A DNA stretch of 7,709 bases, taken from JAENVT01 sp031373785 (GTDB taxonomy: Bacteria; Actinomycetota; Acidimicrobiia; Acidimicrobiales; Ilumatobacteraceae). The notes beneath the pieces are model-generated. The model ran no database searches. It saw nothing but the letters and a program-made list of their open reading frames with translations, and was not told the DNA's origin. Numbering within the stretch: the stretch's first letter is position 1; each line of letters starts with the position of its first letter. Shown piece after piece: positions 5,776-7,709 of the stretch. The DNA lies in assembly GCA_031373785.1 (NCBI GenBank), contig JANMNE010000112.1:1-7709 (forward strand), given 5' to 3'. Both the position numbers and the translations under genes were made by a program.

Positions 5776-6159
5776 CAGATCCTCTTTCCAGGCGCGAAAC
5801 TTGGTGTGCCGCTGGCCGCTGGGCCCGGTGCCGTCGCCCGAGTTGTCGGGGAAAAGCCGGAACGTGTGCTGCATCGCGAGATCGTCGTCTCGGCACGCCC
5901 AGTATCGGGCATCGCCTCCGGCGGCTGGGCCGGCCCGCCACAGCAACCACGGACCGATCCGCCGCTTGTACTCGGCTTCAGGATGGTTCGGCAGGTCGGC
6001 GCCGAGGATCAGCAGTTCGTCTGGCGCCTCGACCCATGCCGACGCGACGATGTTGCGGTCGCGGGTCGGCGTGGCCGGGAGTGCGACGGTGTGGATCGGG
6101 GTGTGATCGGCCGGGCGTTGGTCGTAGCGCAGCGCCGGCGGTTGATGCTCGTGCGTCAT
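5764..6159 (-). CDS. Hypothetical protein, 131 aa
   Basis: I do not recognise this 131-residue protein. The N-terminus is polar and His/Pro-rich (MTHEHQPPALRYDQRPADH). The middle contains AWVEAPDELLILGADLP and a Trp/Arg-rich RRIGPWLLWRAGPA. The C-terminal half is charged (RYWACRDDDLAMQHTFRLFP) and ends with a Gly-rich turn and FRAWKEDLLGR. There is no signal peptide, membrane span or catalytic motif I can name, so it is probably a small soluble protein. Coding status is supported by a stop/start overlap (ATGA) with the upstream acyltransferase gene and by a plausible, globular composition that differs from the Arg/Pro-rich products of the other frames. A longer in-frame reading reaching back to 6969 overlaps the acyltransferase and is Arg-rich, so I start at 6159. 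No ribosome site is visible and translation probably depends on the acyltransferase gene. Confidence 0.75.
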   Translation of the reverse strand: MTHEHQPPALRYDQRPADHTPIHTVALPATPTRDRNIVASAWVEAPDELLILGADLPNHPEAEYKRRIGPWLLWRAGPAAGGDARYWACRDDDLAMQHTFRLFPDNSGDGTGPSGQRHTKFRAWKEDLLGR

Positions 6160-7289
6160 CGTCGGCGCGCCCACGCCATCGCCGGCCGCTCGATCGCGAA
6201 CCAGCTCGCGGCGGCGCAGGTCGCCGCCAGTGCGGTCGACACGACGATGAAGGTGGCCGGCCGCGACGTCCAGTGGAAGAGCGCGACCAGTTGTTGCATC
6301 GGCCAGGCGTACAGATACAGGCCGTACGACAGGTCCACGCCGCGCAGCACCCGGGCGATGGGGCCGAGCAGCGCTGCGATCGGCGGCAGGATCACCGCCA
6401 TCGACGCCTGCGTGATGTGCTCGCTCAAGAATGCCGAACTGCGCCCAGCGACGATCGCGACCACGAGGGTTGCCAACGGGATCCAACCGAACAGCCGAAT
6501 CTTGTGGGCCCACGCGGCGACGAGCGTGCCGGTGAGAAAGACGAACAGGAAGGCGGCGAGTTGTCGATCCGCATACGGGCTGACGAGGAAGCTGGTGAGG
6601 TCTACGCGCTTCGCATAGCCGATGGCGAGGGCGAGGGACAGCAGCCAGGCGATGGTGATCGTGCGGCGCCCGCCGTACCGACGCGCCACCACCGCCACGA
6701 TGCCGATGACCAGGTAGCAGCGGACCTCGTACGGCAATGTCCACAGCGAGCCGTTGATGAAGCTGCCGCCAGTGGCGACGCCGTACGGAGTATCGGTCGT
6801 GAACACGTCGGCGATGCCGTGCGAGAACGACACCGGCAAGGTGGCGCCGCGGCCGACGTACGCGAAGGGCCCGTCGGGCCGCAGGGTCAGGAATCCGCTG
6901 AGGGCATGGTGACGATGCACCCAGCCGATCAACGCCACGACGAAGGCGCTCACCAGCATCGCGACCCACAACGCAGGAATGAGACGGGCGAACCGTGCCT
7001 TCGCGAATGCTCCCGAGCGGCGTCGCAGCGCACTGCGTCCCACCATCAGACCGCTGAGAGCGAAGAACCCGCCGACCGCAAAGCCGCCGAGCGTCAGGAC
7101 CTTCGGTGCGAGGGGTGACAGCGGCTCATTGCCGAACCCGCCGAGTGGCCAGGTGTGGCTGACGAGCACCAGGAACGCCAGCACCAAGCGCACCACATCG
7201 AAGCCCGCCGAGCGGGTGTCGAGGAAGTCGTCGAGCGTCTGCGAGTGGCGTGACGTGGGGGCGGCAATGGTGGCGGTGTCACCAGCCAC
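6156..7289 (-). CDS. OafA-like membrane acyltransferase (Acyltransferase_3)
   Basis: This protein of about 377 residues has roughly ten hydrophobic segments and the marks of the Acyltransferase_3 / OafA-YrhL family: R34 with H45 in RLVLAFLVLVSHTWPL, GGFFALSG (73-80), RFARLIPALW (99-108), SLWTLPYE (181-188, usually SLWSLxxE), SYGLYLYAWPMQQ (321-333) and a terminal ERPAMAW. Such enzymes move acetyl or other acyl groups onto sugars, polysaccharides, lipids or antibiotics at the inner membrane. No SGNH hydrolase domain is fused. The start is uncertain. GTG 7289 overlaps the end of the preceding hydrolase gene by 11 bases and leaves about 30 polar residues before the first helix. The ATG at 7472 would add 61 Ser/Thr/Arg-rich residues lying wholly within that gene, so I rejected it. 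The stop overlaps the start of the 131-residue gene (ATGA). Confidence 0.88.
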   Translation of the reverse strand: MAGDTATIAAPTSRHSQTLDDFLDTRSAGFDVVRLVLAFLVLVSHTWPLGGFGNEPLSPLAPKVLTLGGFAVGGFFALSGLMVGRSALRRRSGAFAKARFARLIPALWVAMLVSAFVVALIGWVHRHHALSGFLTLRPDGPFAYVGRGATLPVSFSHGIADVFTTDTPYGVATGGSFINGSLWTLPYEVRCYLVIGIVAVVARRYGGRRTITIAWLLSLALAIGYAKRVDLTSFLVSPYADRQLAAFLFVFLTGTLVAAWAHKIRLFGWIPLATLVVAIVAGRSSAFLSEHITQASMAVILPPIAALLGPIARVLRGVDLSYGLYLYAWPMQQLVALFHWTSRPATFIVVSTALAATCAAASWFAIERPAMAWARRR

Positions 7290-7709
7290 GTGCAACCCAA
7301 CTGGCGAGCTGCGGGCGCTCGCGAGCGATCGTCGTGTCGACCCCGTGGCCGGGCATGACCACCGTGTCGGCCGGGAGCGTGAACAGCGAGTTGTCGATCG
7401 AGCGGATGATGGTGGCGAAGTCGCCGCCGTCGAGCTTGGTGTTGCCGGGCCCGCCGGGGAACAAGGTGTCACCGCTGAACAACACCGGCGCGCCCTGCAC
7501 CTTGAAACTCACGGAGCCGGCGGTGTGGCCGGGGTTGTGGATGGCCTCCAGGCGCAAACGGCCGACCTCGATGATCTCGGCATCGTCGATGAACACGTCG
7601 TACCCGACGTCTTTCAGGCGGGGCGCGTCGGCCGCAGTGACGGCCACTTCGTAGCCCGCTTCACGCATGGCCGGCACGGCCTGGATGTGGTCCCAATGAC
7701 CGTGCGTCT
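7279..7709 (-). CDS. Metallo-beta-lactamase-fold hydrolase, 5' end missing
   Basis: The window holds about 143 C-terminal codons. The first readable residues are THGHWDHIQA, so the edge falls just before the HxHxDH metal site and the N-terminal strands are lost. The third metal His is in NPGHTAGS, the bridging Asp in SGDTLF and the last His in MPGHG, followed by a short ERPQLASW tail. The pattern is that of glyoxalase II-like or other small MBL-fold hydrolases, which cleave thioesters, esters or lactones at a di-metal centre in the cytoplasm. The substrate cannot be told. An in-frame GTG at 7677 lies after the metal motif, so it is not the start. The stop at 7279 lies inside the start of the acyltransferase gene, making this the first visible gene of the right-hand minus-strand block. 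Confidence 0.9.
   Translation of the reverse strand, partial: THGHWDHIQAVPAMREAGYEVAVTAADAPRLKDVGYDVFIDDAEIIEVGRLRLEAIHNPGHTAGSVSFKVQGAPVLFSGDTLFPGGPGNTKLDGGDFATIIRSIDNSLFTLPADTVVMPGHGVDTTIARERPQLASWVARGW

Noticed and set aside
5619..7118. Long plus-strand open frame (499 codons) opposite the acyltransferase, the 131-aa gene and part of the desaturase
   Set aside because: The product is Arg/Gly/Ala-rich with no family motif, and it runs antisense to genes with clear motifs. This is a usual effect of high GC.
1..7709. tRNA, rRNA, CRISPR array, riboswitch, insertion sequence or attachment site
   Set aside because: No cloverleaf, evenly spaced repeats, transposase motif or duplicated ends were noticed by eye. 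Genes cover nearly all of the window.

Overview
The window is about 65% GC. Genes are tightly packed, with several ATGA or TGATG stop/start overlaps, few clear Shine-Dalgarno sites, and at least three starts that look leaderless (a TANNNT box 7-8 bases before ATG or GTG). Together with an actinobacterial-style sufC-sufS-sufU set, this suggests a high-GC actinobacterium, perhaps of the Acidimicrobiia (Ilumatobacter-like). That placement is inferred from protein flavour, not from a marker gene.

Layout, left to right. (1) Positions 1-730, plus strand: a 56-residue protein that may extend off the left edge, overlapping by one base a MNT-type nucleotidyltransferase. The pair resembles nucleotidyltransferase toxin/antitoxin-like modules. 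(2) Positions 756-4723, minus strand, transcribed right to left: sufC, sufS, sufU, a DUF2889 gene and a RutB-like cysteine hydrolase (isochorismatase fold). The first four are joined by overlaps or short gaps, and the hydrolase follows after 18 bases. (3) Positions 4805-7709, minus strand: a metallo-beta-lactamase-fold hydrolase cut by the right edge, an OafA-like membrane acyltransferase, an unrecognised 131-residue protein, and a membrane fatty acid desaturase. The two transcription directions converge in a 25-base gap at 731-755.

In the suf block, SufS takes sulfur from cysteine, SufU accepts it through a zinc site, and SufC is the ATPase that normally works with SufB and SufD on the assembly scaffold. 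sufB and sufD are not in the window. The gene before sufC is a desaturase, and sufC appears to have its own leaderless promoter with an inverted repeat filling the -35 to -10 interval. DUF2889 begins inside the sufU stop codon behind a small hairpin that hides its ribosome site, so its translation may depend on that of sufU. The right-hand block combines lipid desaturation, acyl transfer and a hydrolase, which suggests envelope or lipid modification, but no pathway can be named.

No RNA genes, CRISPR arrays, insertion sequences, attachment sites or convincing rho-independent terminators were seen. Positions 1-74 could not be assigned. The most useful leads are the sufC control region, the sufU/DUF2889 junction, the Ala-rich insertion in SufC and the altered active-site-region motifs in SufS. 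I found no wholly new system.
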